Of a stretch of 64,000 nt of DNA, positions 44,868-53,797 are shown in pieces. The first letter of the stretch is position 1, and every line of letters begins with the position of its first letter. The DNA comes from Lachnospiraceae bacterium UBA7205 (GTDB lineage Bacteria > Bacillota > Clostridia > Lachnospirales > Lachnospiraceae): assembly GCA_002490665.1 (NCBI GenBank), contig DKUL01000059.1, positions 47,958 to 111,957 on the forward strand, read 5' to 3'. The notes under the pieces are model-generated. The model saw only the letters and a program-made list of their open reading frames with translations, ran no database searches and had not been told where the DNA came from. The position numbers were made by a program, and so were the translations under genes.

Positions 44868-46439
44868 ATGAAAAACGAGAAAAGAAATGAGGAAAAAGAA
44901 GATAAAAGACAGGCTTCGGAGCCGAAAACGGAAGATTTTTCGGATGCAGTAAGTGATTTTGAGTTTTTGCAGGAAAAGATTAAGGAGCGCCCGGTAGACA
45001 AGAAAAAGCTTTTGCGCAGAACCATCACGACTGCTTCGCTGGCAGTACTTTTTGGCGTGCTTGCCTGCCTGTCGTTCCTGCTTCTGGAGCCGGTTCTCAA
45101 TAACTGGCTGTACCCTGAGGAGGAGCCTGAGGTGGTCACGTTCCCGCAGGAGAAGAATGAAATGCTTCCGGAGGATATGCTCACAGAGGGCACGACAACT
45201 GGTCAGGAAGAGAGCGGGGAGACGGACGAAAGCGAAAGCCAGACGGAAAACGGAACAGAAGCTTCGGAAACCGGGACGCTGCCGACGGACGCGACGGAGA
45301 CAGAAAGTACGGCAGCTGCGAGTACGGAAACAGTTGAAGGAAGCCAGTCGGAAGAGGAATCCTCCGATGAAGGGAACCCACAGGAAACGCATGGCAGTGT
45401 GGAAAGCTCCAATGCGGAAGCCGTGTCAGACGTTCCGGAGACAGAGGTGATAGAGCCGCTCAGGCCGTATCAGACACAGTATGAGGAGCTTTACAATATT
45501 TACCGGGAAGTGGAGTCCAGCATGGTCACGGTTACCGGGGTACGCTCAAACGTGGACTGGTTTAACAACCCCTATCAGAGCGAGGGCAGTACGGCAGGCG
45601 TCATCATCGCAAACAATAACAGGGAGCTGCTGATATTAAGCAGGAAGTCCCCGCTCGATGGCGCGGAGACAATCCGTATTCGTTTTTTCAATAATATGAG
45701 TGCTGACGCGGTGATGAAGCAGTACGACAAAAATACGGACCTGGCGGTTCTGGCAGTGGATTTAAAGTATATTGGCGGCAATACACTACAGCAGATTCTG
45801 GTAGCGACACTGGGAAGCTCGGTTTCTCACGGAACATCAGGAATTACGGGCACGCCAGTCATCGCCATAGGAAACCTGTTCGGATACAAAGATACGGTAT
45901 GCTATGGAATCGTCACATCAAATGGAAATGTGGTATCAATGGCAGACAATGAATATAAACTGATTACGACAGATATCTATGCCGGTACAAGCCCGAGCGG
46001 CATCCTGGTAAACATGGACAGGGAGGTAATCGGAATCATCGATAACAGCCACAATCATGATGACACGCGAAATCTTTTGTCTGCAATTGGGATTACCGAA
46101 TTGAAGGAGACGATTGCGAAGCTCTCCAACGGAGAACCAATTCCATATCTTGGCATTTATGCGCAGGACATTGATGTCAGGATACGGAATGAACAAGGGC
46201 TTCCCCAGGGCGCGTATATCTTTGACATTGACATGGATTCGCCGGCGATGCTCAAGGGCATACAGAAGGGAGATATCCTGGTCAGGGTTGGCGTGCAGGA
46301 GATTCGAAGCGCTGCCGACTATATGAATGCACTCAGGAATGCCCCGACAGACAGGAGCATAACTATAGTAGTACAGAGGGCAAGCATGAATGCGTATGAA
46401 GAAATGCAGTTTGCCATACAGCCTGCAATAAGACAATAG
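44868..46439 (+). CDS. Membrane-anchored HtrA-like protein with PDZ domain, catalytic residues degenerate
   Basis: 523 residues. Charged cytoplasmic N-terminus (1-50), one helix (about 52-75), a long acidic Ser/Thr/Glu linker (about 83-195), a trypsin-like domain (about 205-415) and a PDZ domain (about 420-520, DSPAMLKGIQKGDILVRVG). HtrA active residues are His-Asp-Ser. Here Asp291 is kept (KNTDLAVLAV), but the NNHV segment is replaced by ILSRK near 256-260 with no His, and GNSGG is replaced by GTSPSG (373-378). Proteolysis is therefore unlikely; a peptide-binding or scaffolding role is inferred. The next gene follows 19 bases downstream. Confidence 0.85.
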   Translation: MKNEKRNEEKEDKRQASEPKTEDFSDAVSDFEFLQEKIKERPVDKKKLLRRTITTASLAVLFGVLACLSFLLLEPVLNNWLYPEEEPEVVTFPQEKNEMLPEDMLTEGTTTGQEESGETDESESQTENGTEASETGTLPTDATETESTAAASTETVEGSQSEEESSDEGNPQETHGSVESSNAEAVSDVPETEVIEPLRPYQTQYEELYNIYREVESSMVTVTGVRSNVDWFNNPYQSEGSTAGVIIANNNRELLILSRKSPLDGAETIRIRFFNNMSADAVMKQYDKNTDLAVLAVDLKYIGGNTLQQILVATLGSSVSHGTSGITGTPVIAIGNLFGYKDTVCYGIVTSNGNVVSMADNEYKLITTDIYAGTSPSGILVNMDREVIGIIDNSHNHDDTRNLLSAIGITELKETIAKLSNGEPIPYLGIYAQDIDVRIRNEQGLPQGAYIFDIDMDSPAMLKGIQKGDILVRVGVQEIRSAADYMNALRNAPTDRSITIVVQRASMNAYEEMQFAIQPAIRQ

Positions 46440-46458
46440 GAAAGGATAAGACAGGACA

Positions 46459-47397
46459 ATGAAGTATATTAAGGATTACAAGGATGGAGACCGTATTTTT
46501 GACATTTATTTCTGCAAATTTAAGAGCTCCGCAGTAACAAAGAATGGAAAAAATTATGACAATGTCATTATACAGGACAAGACAGGGACGCTCGACGCGA
46601 AAATCTGGGATCCAAACAACGCAGGAATTGCCGATTTTGACGCGATGGACTATATCGAGGTGTACGGCGATGTCACAAGCTTTAACGGCGCATTGCAGGT
46701 CAACGTGAAACGTGTGCGCAAATGCGAGGAAGGCGAGTATGATGAGGGTGAATATATGCCTGTGAGCAGCAAAAACCTTGATGAAATGTATGCGGAGCTT
46801 CTCAAAATCATAGGGAGTATCGGAAATACATATCTGAAAGCGCTGCTCGATAAATTTTTTGTCGAGGACGAGGCGTTTGCGGCAAGATTCAGAAAGGCAT
46901 CCGCGGCAAAGTCCATCCATCATGGATTTATCGGCGGACTGCTTGAGCATACGCTCAGTGTGGCGAAGCTTTGCGATTATTATTGTACGGCGTACCCGAT
47001 ACTGAACCGCGACCTCCTGCTGACGGCGGCAATCTGCCATGACATAGGAAAAGTACATGAAATCAGCCCATTTCCGACAAACGATTATACGGATGCAGGG
47101 CAGTTTCTGGGACATATTGTGGTGGGCTCTGAGATGGTCGGCAAAAAGGCGGCGGAAATCCCGGGATTTCCGGAGATGCTGGAAATGCAGCTGAAGCACT
47201 GCATCCTTGCGCACCATGGGGAATTTGAGTACGGTTCACCGAAAAAACCGGCGCTTATTGAGGCAGTGGCGTTAAGCCATGCCGACGACACGGATGCCAA
47301 GATGGAAACCTTTACGGAAATTTTACAGTCGTCACAGGAGACTGGATGGCTTGGATACAACAGGCTGTTTGAATCCAATCTGAGACGAACCGTATGA
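46459..47397 (+). CDS. YhaM-like 3'-5' exoribonuclease (OB-fold plus HD domain)
   Basis: 312 residues. N-terminal OB-fold (about 1-95; TLDAKIWDPNN, then VYGDVTSFNGALQVNV), then an HD phosphohydrolase domain with HHGFIGGLLEHTLSV, the HD pair in AAICHDIGKVHEI and a further His in HCILAHHGEFEYG. This matches YhaM of Bacillus, a single-strand nuclease for RNA and DNA. Metal-binding residues appear intact. Confidence 0.93.
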   Translation: MKYIKDYKDGDRIFDIYFCKFKSSAVTKNGKNYDNVIIQDKTGTLDAKIWDPNNAGIADFDAMDYIEVYGDVTSFNGALQVNVKRVRKCEEGEYDEGEYMPVSSKNLDEMYAELLKIIGSIGNTYLKALLDKFFVEDEAFAARFRKASAAKSIHHGFIGGLLEHTLSVAKLCDYYCTAYPILNRDLLLTAAICHDIGKVHEISPFPTNDYTDAGQFLGHIVVGSEMVGKKAAEIPGFPEMLEMQLKHCILAHHGEFEYGSPKKPALIEAVALSHADDTDAKMETFTEILQSSQETGWLGYNRLFESNLRRTV

Positions 47398-47428
47398 AAA
47401 ACAGGTGGGCACGTATAGTGTATTATTT

Positions 47429-47490
47429 AGGAACTGTTCAGAAATTACGTATGACAATTACCTGTCACAAGTAATTTTTGAACAGTTCCT
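47429..47490. repeat. 62-base palindromic element
   Basis: AGGAACTGTTCAGAAATTAC (47429-47448) and GTAATTTTTGAACAGTTCCT (47471-47490) are inverted repeats with one mismatch. The inner GACA and TGTC pair as well, so almost the whole element is one hairpin. It lies between the YhaM-like and RlmD-like genes and has no T run, so it is more like a mobile palindrome than a terminator. Confidence 0.65.
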
Positions 47491-47510
47491 TAGGATGGCG
47501 GAGGATTGGA

Positions 47511-48905
47511 ATGAAATACGAAAAGGATGACAGTGTTACGCTGGTTATCGAGGATATGGGGTCAGACGGCGAGGGCATTGGGAAAATAGACGGTTTTGCC
47601 TTTTTTGTGAAGGATGCGCTAATCGGTGACAAGGTGGAAGCAAAAGTCATGAAAGTCAAAAAGGGATATGCGTATGCCCGGCTGATGCGTATCGTGTCCC
47701 CCTCCCCGAACCGCACAGAGCCAGAATGCCCATACCATAAACAGTGCGGCGGATGCCAGATTCAGGCGCTCGATTACAGCGCGCAGCTTTTATATAAGGA
47801 AAAGAAGGTCAGAAACAATCTGATGCGAATCGGCGGATTTTCAGAAAAACTGCTTGACAGTGTAATGGAGCCGATTGTTGGGATGGAGCATCCGTACCAC
47901 TACAGGAATAAGGCGCAGTTTCCGATTGGAACCGACAAAAACGGTGAAATTGTGACAGGATTTTATGCGGGAAGAACCCATACCATCATACCGAATACGG
48001 ACTGTGTGCTTGGCATTTCCGAGAACCGGGATATTTTGGAGATTTTTATCAATTACATGAAACGTTGTAACGTGAAACCATATGACGAAACCACTGGGAC
48101 AGGACTGGTCAGGCATGTCCTGATTCGAAAAGGATTTACAACAGGTGAAATCATGGTATGCGCTGTCATCAACGGCGAACACCTTCCGCAGGAAGACAGG
48201 CTTGTCGAAGCACTCAGGAAAATTGAGGGAATGGCGAGCATATCCATCAACATCAATACAGAAAAAACAAATGTAATTATGGGAGGCAGATGCCGCACCA
48301 TCTGGGGAAGCGATACAATCAGTGACGTGATTCATATGAGGGATGGGGAAGGAATTACATTTGCCATCTCGCCACTGTCCTTTTATCAGGTGAACCCTAT
48401 CCAGACAGAAAGGCTCTACGGCATTGCCCTGGATTACGCGGGGCTGACCGGGACGGAGACTGTCTGGGATTTATACTGCGGCATCGGCACCATCAGCCTG
48501 TTTATGGCGAAAAGGGCAAAACAGGTATACGGTGTTGAAATCGTGGAACAGGCAATTCTCGACGCGCGCAGGAACGCAGTGCGAAACGGCATCGACAATG
48601 CCAGCTTTTATGTGGGAAAGGCAGAGGAGGTTCTGCCAGGGCTATATGAAAAGGAAGGCATTTATGCTGATGTAATCTGTGTCGACCCGCCACGCAAGGG
48701 GTGCGACAGTGCCTGTCTGGAAACGATATGCAAAATGATGCCTGACCGCATTGTTTATGTAAGCTGTGACAGCGCCACCCTCGCAAGGGATCTGAAGTAT
48801 CTGTGTGCAAATGGTTATGAACTGCGGTGCGCGCGGGCAGTGGATTTGTTTGGGCATACGGTGCATGTTGAAGTCGCATGTTGTCTACAAAGGAAGGATT
48901 CGTAG
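47511..48905 (+). CDS. RlmD/RumA-type 23S rRNA (uracil-C5) methyltransferase
   Basis: 464 residues. ATG 47511 has GGCGGAGG; an upstream in-frame start lies inside the palindromic element and is unlikely. N-terminal TRAM domain (about 1-62), iron-sulfur cysteines in CPYHKQCGGCQIQALDY, SAM site WDLYCGIGTISLFMA, catalytic VSCDSATLARDL with DPPRKGCD upstream. Family members methylate U747 or U1939 in 23S rRNA; the Firmicute homologue RlmCD does both. Which site applies here is unknown. Confidence 0.94.
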   Translation: MKYEKDDSVTLVIEDMGSDGEGIGKIDGFAFFVKDALIGDKVEAKVMKVKKGYAYARLMRIVSPSPNRTEPECPYHKQCGGCQIQALDYSAQLLYKEKKVRNNLMRIGGFSEKLLDSVMEPIVGMEHPYHYRNKAQFPIGTDKNGEIVTGFYAGRTHTIIPNTDCVLGISENRDILEIFINYMKRCNVKPYDETTGTGLVRHVLIRKGFTTGEIMVCAVINGEHLPQEDRLVEALRKIEGMASISININTEKTNVIMGGRCRTIWGSDTISDVIHMRDGEGITFAISPLSFYQVNPIQTERLYGIALDYAGLTGTETVWDLYCGIGTISLFMAKRAKQVYGVEIVEQAILDARRNAVRNGIDNASFYVGKAEEVLPGLYEKEGIYADVICVDPPRKGCDSACLETICKMMPDRIVYVSCDSATLARDLKYLCANGYELRCARAVDLFGHTVHVEVACCLQRKDS

Positions 48906-49193
48906 AAATCCTTGAATTTGCGCACTTAACGAGGATTTCAAAGTTTAACCGAACACCTGAATATCGGAAGGATAGTTTGGTATTCAACTATTTGTTAAGA
49001 AGAAAGATATGGAATATGAAGGTGTAATTAAGCATTGGAAAAGTCATAACATTTTTGGTTAGCGAGGTGCGTCAAAGGGTTATTGAAAATTGGCAGCTAT
49101 GCAACGAACCAGTGACAATTTTGTATCTTGAAAGCGGTAGCTTGTGCGGAATATGTTTGATATAATTATACCTGATGATTGGAGGTATTTTTT
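48906..49193. other. Intergenic gap with a hairpin and possible ORF remnant
   Basis: GAAATCCT (48905-48912) and AGGATTTC (48932-48939) form a perfect eight-base stem with no T run after it. A 49-codon frame (48878-49027) overlaps the end of the methyltransferase gene and contains KFNRTPEYRKDSLVFNYLLR, but has no ribosome binding site and no recognised relative; it could be a remnant. Otherwise nothing was seen, apart from a -10-like TATAAT at 49160-49165 ahead of the next gene. Confidence 0.4.
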
Positions 49194-49871
49194 ATGGAAT
49201 TACAGGACAAATTACAGCTTTTGAGAAAACAGAAAGGTTATTCACAGGAACAGCTTGCGGATAAATTGGGAATTGCTCGCCAGACGCTTAGTAAATGGGA
49301 AAATGGTCAGGCTGTGCCTGAATTGAATAATTTGATTTCGCTGAGTAATCTGTATGGAATAACCATAGACCGAATAGTGAAAGAAGACGATGAATGCAAT
49401 CTTTCTTTGTGTAGGAATGCCAGTATAGATATCAATGGAATTATTGATTTTCTTCTTATGGCAAAAAAGAATACCTATGCAGCGGCAAATAATAAAGCTG
49501 AATCATGTAGAATGAATTCTCAGGATTATCGTTATGAAGACAAAAATGGATTTACCTATCTTGACTCCTACTTGGGCGGGGAATGTTTTGTCGGTGAGGA
49601 AGCGGTATGGCTGCATGAAAAGCCGGTTTGGAGTATGAACTATGCAGGACGTGTGACAGGAGAAAATTTTAGTGGCGATTTCTTGAAAGAGGTGCTTATG
49701 GAAGTTCCGGAAAATTTGCCATTTCGTGGCCCGGAGATTTATACAAAAGGGGATTACCATTATCACTGCAAAGCAGATGGCGGGTTTGTATGGTTTCAGG
49801 GATATGAAGAAATATTTTACATGAATGAAAAAATATATGATTGCTATTTTCATGGAGGAACTATTCGGTAA
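49194..49871 (+). CDS. XRE regulator with C-terminal DUF5680 domain
   Basis: 225 residues; GGAGG at 49181-49185 selects ATG 49194. N-terminal XRE HTH (YSQEQLADKLGIARQTLSKW) and a C-terminal DUF5680 domain from about 85 (FLLMAKKNTYAA, YLDSYLGGECFVGEEAVW, GRVTGENF, YHYHCKADGGFVWFQGYEEI). DUF5680 is unassigned but occurs with XRE domains in Clostridia and may bind a ligand. The gene stop overlaps the next start by one base (TAATG), so regulator and radical SAM protein are co-translated. Confidence 0.88.
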   Translation: MELQDKLQLLRKQKGYSQEQLADKLGIARQTLSKWENGQAVPELNNLISLSNLYGITIDRIVKEDDECNLSLCRNASIDINGIIDFLLMAKKNTYAAANNKAESCRMNSQDYRYEDKNGFTYLDSYLGGECFVGEEAVWLHEKPVWSMNYAGRVTGENFSGDFLKEVLMEVPENLPFRGPEIYTKGDYHYHCKADGGFVWFQGYEEIFYMNEKIYDCYFHGGTIR

Positions 49872-50707
49872 TGAATATAATTGAAAAGGAAATCGAGGTA
49901 AAGGATTATCTGACAAAATCCAGTCTCCCTGCCAGTGATTATGTTATTAATCCGTATGTGGGCTGCCCCCATGGATGTAAATACTGTTATGCCAGCTTTA
50001 TGAAAAGATTTACAGGGCACAAGGAAGAATGGGGTACATTTATAGATGTGAAAAGATGTTCGAAACCGATAAGCAAAAAGAAATTAAAGGGGAGGACGGT
50101 TTTTCTTGCATCTGTTACAGACTGTTATAATCCCTGTGAGGAAAAATATTGTATAACGCAAAGTATATTAAGGCAGCTTACGGATGTGGACTGTACAGTT
50201 AGTATTTCAACAAAATCATCACTGGTTTTGAGGGATGTGGAATTGCTAAAGCAATTTAAGGATATATCGGTAGCGGTGTCTGTTAATACGCTGGATGAAA
50301 GTTTTAAGGATGATATGGATAAAGCAAGCAGTATTAAGGTCCGCATGAAGACGCTTAAAGTATTGCATGAAAACGGAATTCATACGGTGCTATTCATGTC
50401 GCCAATATTTCCGGCAATAACAGATTATAAGAAAATTATCAAAAAAAGCAGGCTGTTTGTTGATGAGTACTGGTTTGAAAATCTGAATCTTAGAGGGGGA
50501 TATAAGGCTTGGATACTTGGGTATATAGATGAAAAATATCCCCAATATACTGACTTGTATAAACAAATATATGTGGAAGGAAATAAAGGCTATTGGAATA
50601 AACTGGCAGAAGAGATAGAGGCGTATTGTGCCAGTCATTCTGTTCCGCACACAAATTACTTTTACCATGAGCAGCTTGTGGCGCAGAAGAAGGAAAAAAT
50701 ATTATAA
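49871..50707 (+). CDS. Radical SAM protein, SPL-like subfamily
   Basis: 278 residues. The radical SAM cysteines are in VGCPHGCKYCYA (Cys32, Cys36, Cys39). The FLASVTDCYNPCEEKYCITQ segment belongs to the group related to spore photoproduct lyase, of which most members have no proven function. The ending YWNKLAEEIEAYCASH is typical. It is coupled to the XRE-DUF5680 gene. Substrate unknown. Confidence 0.87.
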   Translation: MNIIEKEIEVKDYLTKSSLPASDYVINPYVGCPHGCKYCYASFMKRFTGHKEEWGTFIDVKRCSKPISKKKLKGRTVFLASVTDCYNPCEEKYCITQSILRQLTDVDCTVSISTKSSLVLRDVELLKQFKDISVAVSVNTLDESFKDDMDKASSIKVRMKTLKVLHENGIHTVLFMSPIFPAITDYKKIIKKSRLFVDEYWFENLNLRGGYKAWILGYIDEKYPQYTDLYKQIYVEGNKGYWNKLAEEIEAYCASHSVPHTNYFYHEQLVAQKKEKIL

Positions 50708-50712
50708 AATCA

Positions 50713-50892
50713 TGGGAAAGATTCCGCTTCGGAGTTGGCGAAGTGCTCGCATTTATTGGGAATTTAAGGGATGCAATTCCATGGATATACACAAGGCTGG
50801 AAGCATTGCTTTCAAGGATGTCGGAAATATACAAGATGTTTTTATAAAAATTTTGTATAATTCTGGTATTCGGACAGACAGGAAAGGATGAA
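50713..50892 (+). other. Possible gene remnant between radical SAM and TfoX-N genes
   Basis: Two overlapping frames are open here. One, from ATG 50713, gives 59 codons ending at 50892. The other contains RFGVGEVLAFIGNLRDAIPW and LEALLSRMSEIYKMFL but has no start codon of its own. Neither has a ribosome binding site. This looks like decayed coding sequence rather than a live gene. Confidence 0.3.
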
Positions 50893-50950
50893 AAATTTAA
50901 CGAAACTGTAGCGATGAGAGTACAGGTATTAAAAAGGAACGGAGGTATTT

Positions 50951-51274
50951 ATGGCAAAGAACAAAGAACTTGCAGATTATGTAATGAACCAATTGTCTGA
51001 TTTGGGAGATATACGAAATATTCCCATGATGGGCGGCTACGTTTTTTACTATAAAGAGCGGATATTTGGCGGGATTTATGGCAATGGTTTTATGGTAAAG
51101 ATTACAGAGGCAAGCAAGAAGTTTATGCCGGATAGCGAACCTGAACCACCATATGAGGGTGCAAAACCTATGTTAGCGGTAACCATTTTGGATGACAGGA
51201 CTGCGTTGCAGAATATGGTGGAAGAAATGTATCCGGAGTTGCCGGAAAGGGAACCCAAAAAGAAAAAAGTGTAA
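50951..51274 (+). CDS. TfoX/Sxy N-terminal domain protein
   Basis: 107 residues, start after ACGGAGG. It has the TfoX-N pattern (LGDIRNIPMMGGYVFYYKERIFGGIYGNGFMVKI) found in the competence regulator Sxy, without the C-terminal domain. Stand-alone TfoX-N proteins are widespread in Firmicutes and their role is unknown. It ends with a basic tail (KKKKV). Confidence 0.88.
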   Translation: MAKNKELADYVMNQLSDLGDIRNIPMMGGYVFYYKERIFGGIYGNGFMVKITEASKKFMPDSEPEPPYEGAKPMLAVTILDDRTALQNMVEEMYPELPEREPKKKKV

Positions 51275-51329
51275 ATCGTGGAACAATTCTACTGCCCCCG
51301 GCTGTTTCACCCGGTTACTGTAACCACTT

Positions 51330-52652
51330 TCAATCAGGGGGATACATATTCCGTTTGCTCATGGCACACACAATGCCAAAATAGCAAGTATAAAAAACTA
51401 CAATACATGCCCCGAACGCACCGGTTAACTTGAGCAGAATATTCTTCAAAGAAGCTGGCAATATTAAGTTCATTTTTCCGTTCAGTAACGGTATGCAGAA
51501 TAAAATAATCAATAATGCCATTATCATTGGAGTGGTCAGCTTGATTGCTATCTGCCGATTCACAAGTCTTGCTGTCTGCTTATTGCTTTTTCCCAGACAG
51601 CGCATTATCTGATTGCTTTTTGAATTTTGCCGAATCTCTATAATCTGCTGCAAGGATAATATTGAAAAATAAATAACCAGAAACACGATGCAGATACTTA
51701 TCTGTGAAGTTCCCATCCACTGCTGCATAGCCGCATCAAAAAGCTGAAATTCCGGATGCAGCATCAATAGTCCGGTCACGAAAGAACATCCGGAAAATAA
51801 AAAGCATATGCAGAAAATGGCATTAACGGTAGCAGCCGTTTGTATATTGGATGTTACATTTGCCACAATATATAGCCTGTCTTTTTGATAGATTTGAACG
51901 GATTTCATTTGCCTGTACGCATATAAATAACCAAACACCCATTTGTAAAAAGCAAAGACAGATATAAGCAGGGGTATTGCCGCAACAGATATGGGATAAA
52001 CAACATAAACCGCTGGCAAAAAAACAATGCCACAAACGCAGCCTATTAGGCAGATAAAACACAATAAGAAGACAATGCCCCATTTTTTATAGCTTTCTAT
52101 TTCTTTTACGCCTTGGCTGCGGTTTCCTTCATACATCAGTTCCCTTATTTGCAGCCTGTCTATGCGCTGCTTCAACCGAAAAGAACACACTGTTTCAATA
52201 AGGCAAAAAAACAGGAACGTATAGAGCATACTTTTTCCATAAAGGAATCCGTAATGGTTCATTTCATGCAGCGGTTCATGGAAGTACCAAAAGCCATATA
52301 TGGAAAAACCTATTGTTGCGCCTGCCATGTAACAGCAAAAGCCGATCAGCAAAACTTCGCACAGGAACAGCCGGGTTAATCTCTTTTTTTCCATACCCAG
52401 TAATAAATAGCTTGCAAACTCTTTTGCCCGCTGCCTCAGCAGAAATAAGTCGATATATCCGGCTAAAACTATTTGGATGGCTGCTATCAGCAATGGCAGG
52501 GAAATTACCTGAAAACCGGCTGATTTTCCTGTGATGGTTATACAGTTAGATACCTCCATAACCGCCAAAAGGACGGTCATGGTAACAACATATAAAAGGT
52601 AATTTATAAAAGAACGCCTGGCATTACGGATTGACAGCTTCAAGTACATCAT
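51330..52652 (-). CDS. ABC transporter permease, FtsX/BceB-like
   Basis: 440 residues; the ATG at 52652 overlaps the ATPase stop by four bases and has GAGAGGAG upstream. About ten hydrophobic helices, with the FtsX-like arrangement (N-terminal SIRNARRSFINYLLYV, ALLIILFCIPLL near the end). Similar permeases export or sense antimicrobial peptides such as bacitracin, but this one lacks the large extracellular domain of about 200 residues seen in BceB, so it is a shorter relative. Partner of the HTH-ATPase fusion. Confidence 0.82.
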   Translation of the reverse strand: MMYLKLSIRNARRSFINYLLYVVTMTVLLAVMEVSNCITITGKSAGFQVISLPLLIAAIQIVLAGYIDLFLLRQRAKEFASYLLLGMEKKRLTRLFLCEVLLIGFCCYMAGATIGFSIYGFWYFHEPLHEMNHYGFLYGKSMLYTFLFFCLIETVCSFRLKQRIDRLQIRELMYEGNRSQGVKEIESYKKWGIVFLLCFICLIGCVCGIVFLPAVYVVYPISVAAIPLLISVFAFYKWVFGYLYAYRQMKSVQIYQKDRLYIVANVTSNIQTAATVNAIFCICFLFSGCSFVTGLLMLHPEFQLFDAAMQQWMGTSQISICIVFLVIYFSILSLQQIIEIRQNSKSNQIMRCLGKSNKQTARLVNRQIAIKLTTPMIMALLIILFCIPLLNGKMNLILPASLKNILLKLTGAFGACIVVFYTCYFGIVCAMSKRNMYPPD

Positions 52653-53746
52653 GGCATTTTTCTCCTCTCTATCCATTCTATTTTCTTCAAAATATCCGCG
52701 AAAAAGTTCTGTTTGTTTTCATGTTCCCGGTTTAAGGAAGCTTTTATTTCGCCGTCTTCCATAAATAAAATCCTGTCACAATAGCTTGCCGCCATGACGT
52801 CATGTGTGACCATCAGTATTGTTGCGCTGTACTCTCTGCAAAGCATGGAAAGGGTGTCTAAAAGCTGTCTGGCAGCATGGGAATCCAATGCCCCGGTAGG
52901 CTCATCCGCAAGTATGATATCCGGATTTAACACAATGGCACGGGCGCAGGCGCAGCGCTGCCGTTGTCCTCCCGATACCTCATATGGAAATTTATCTAAT
53001 ATTGCCGATATATTCAGCTTTTCAGATAAACCTTGAATCATTGGACGAATATTTTCTTTTGCAACCTCTTTAATTGTCAGGGCAAGCGCAATGTTTTCAT
53101 AGATAGTCAGGGTTTCAAGTAAGTTGTATTCCTGGAAAACAAAACCTAAATGGCTGCGGCGAAATTCTGCGGCAGCTGCATCTGGCATATCCGCGATGTC
53201 CTGCCCGCTAATTCGTATCGTCCCATTCGTTGGCTTGTCTATTGTGGCGATTAAATTAAGCAGTGTTGTTTTCCCGGAACCGGAAGCACCCATGATTCCA
53301 ACAAAGCTGCCGTGCGGTATCTGAAAACTTACGTCATTTACAGCTAATACAGAATTATTTTCTGTTTCGTGCCCTGACGAAATGGTTTCATAGAGCTTGG
53401 AAACATTTACGACCTCCAAAACATTTTGGGGTGCTGTATCACTTTCCTTAAATTCCCATTTATCATGTCCTAACCAATTCGTAATCACGTCCATAAGTAC
53501 CTCGTCTGCTTTCTCTTTCAGCTTATCTTCCGCAATGCGCTCACCCGCAAATAGTTCATTTAAAGTAACGTCTAAAAGAGTGCATAAAGGCAAAAACAAA
53601 GATAAATCCGGCATGGACCGTCCGGTTTCCCATTTTGAAATAGCCTTATCGGTTATTTCCAGTTTTTCTGCTAACTGGCTTTGCGTCCAGCCTTTTGCTT
53701 TCCGGCGCTCGGAAATAAAAGCGCCAATCTTAACTTGATTCATCAT
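52649..53746 (-). CDS. XRE HTH fused to ABC transporter ATPase
   Basis: 365 residues with two parts. Residues 1-66 form an XRE HTH (GWTQSQLAEKLEITDKAISK and SMPDLSLFLPLC). Residues about 72-100 form a linker. Residues 109-340 are a MacB/BceA-type ATPase: Walker A GASGSGKT (153-160), Q-loop FVFQEYNLLE, signature VSGGQRQR (257-264), Walker B ILADEPTGALD (D281, E282), H-loop His315. All catalytic residues are intact, so both halves look functional. ATG 53746 or the next ATG is read from AGGAGGG. The fusion could couple transporter state to gene control; two operator-like sites lie just upstream. A fused regulator and ATPase is rare, though I recall comparable entries in Firmicutes. Confidence 0.93.
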   Translation of the reverse strand: MMNQVKIGAFISERRKAKGWTQSQLAEKLEITDKAISKWETGRSMPDLSLFLPLCTLLDVTLNELFAGERIAEDKLKEKADEVLMDVITNWLGHDKWEFKESDTAPQNVLEVVNVSKLYETISSGHETENNSVLAVNDVSFQIPHGSFVGIMGASGSGKTTLLNLIATIDKPTNGTIRISGQDIADMPDAAAAEFRRSHLGFVFQEYNLLETLTIYENIALALTIKEVAKENIRPMIQGLSEKLNISAILDKFPYEVSGGQRQRCACARAIVLNPDIILADEPTGALDSHAARQLLDTLSMLCREYSATILMVTHDVMAASYCDRILFMEDGEIKASLNREHENKQNFFADILKKIEWIERRKMP

Positions 53747-53797
53747 TCAGCCCTCCTGCTTGTGGTAATTATATAAATCCGGCATAAAAATGAACAC

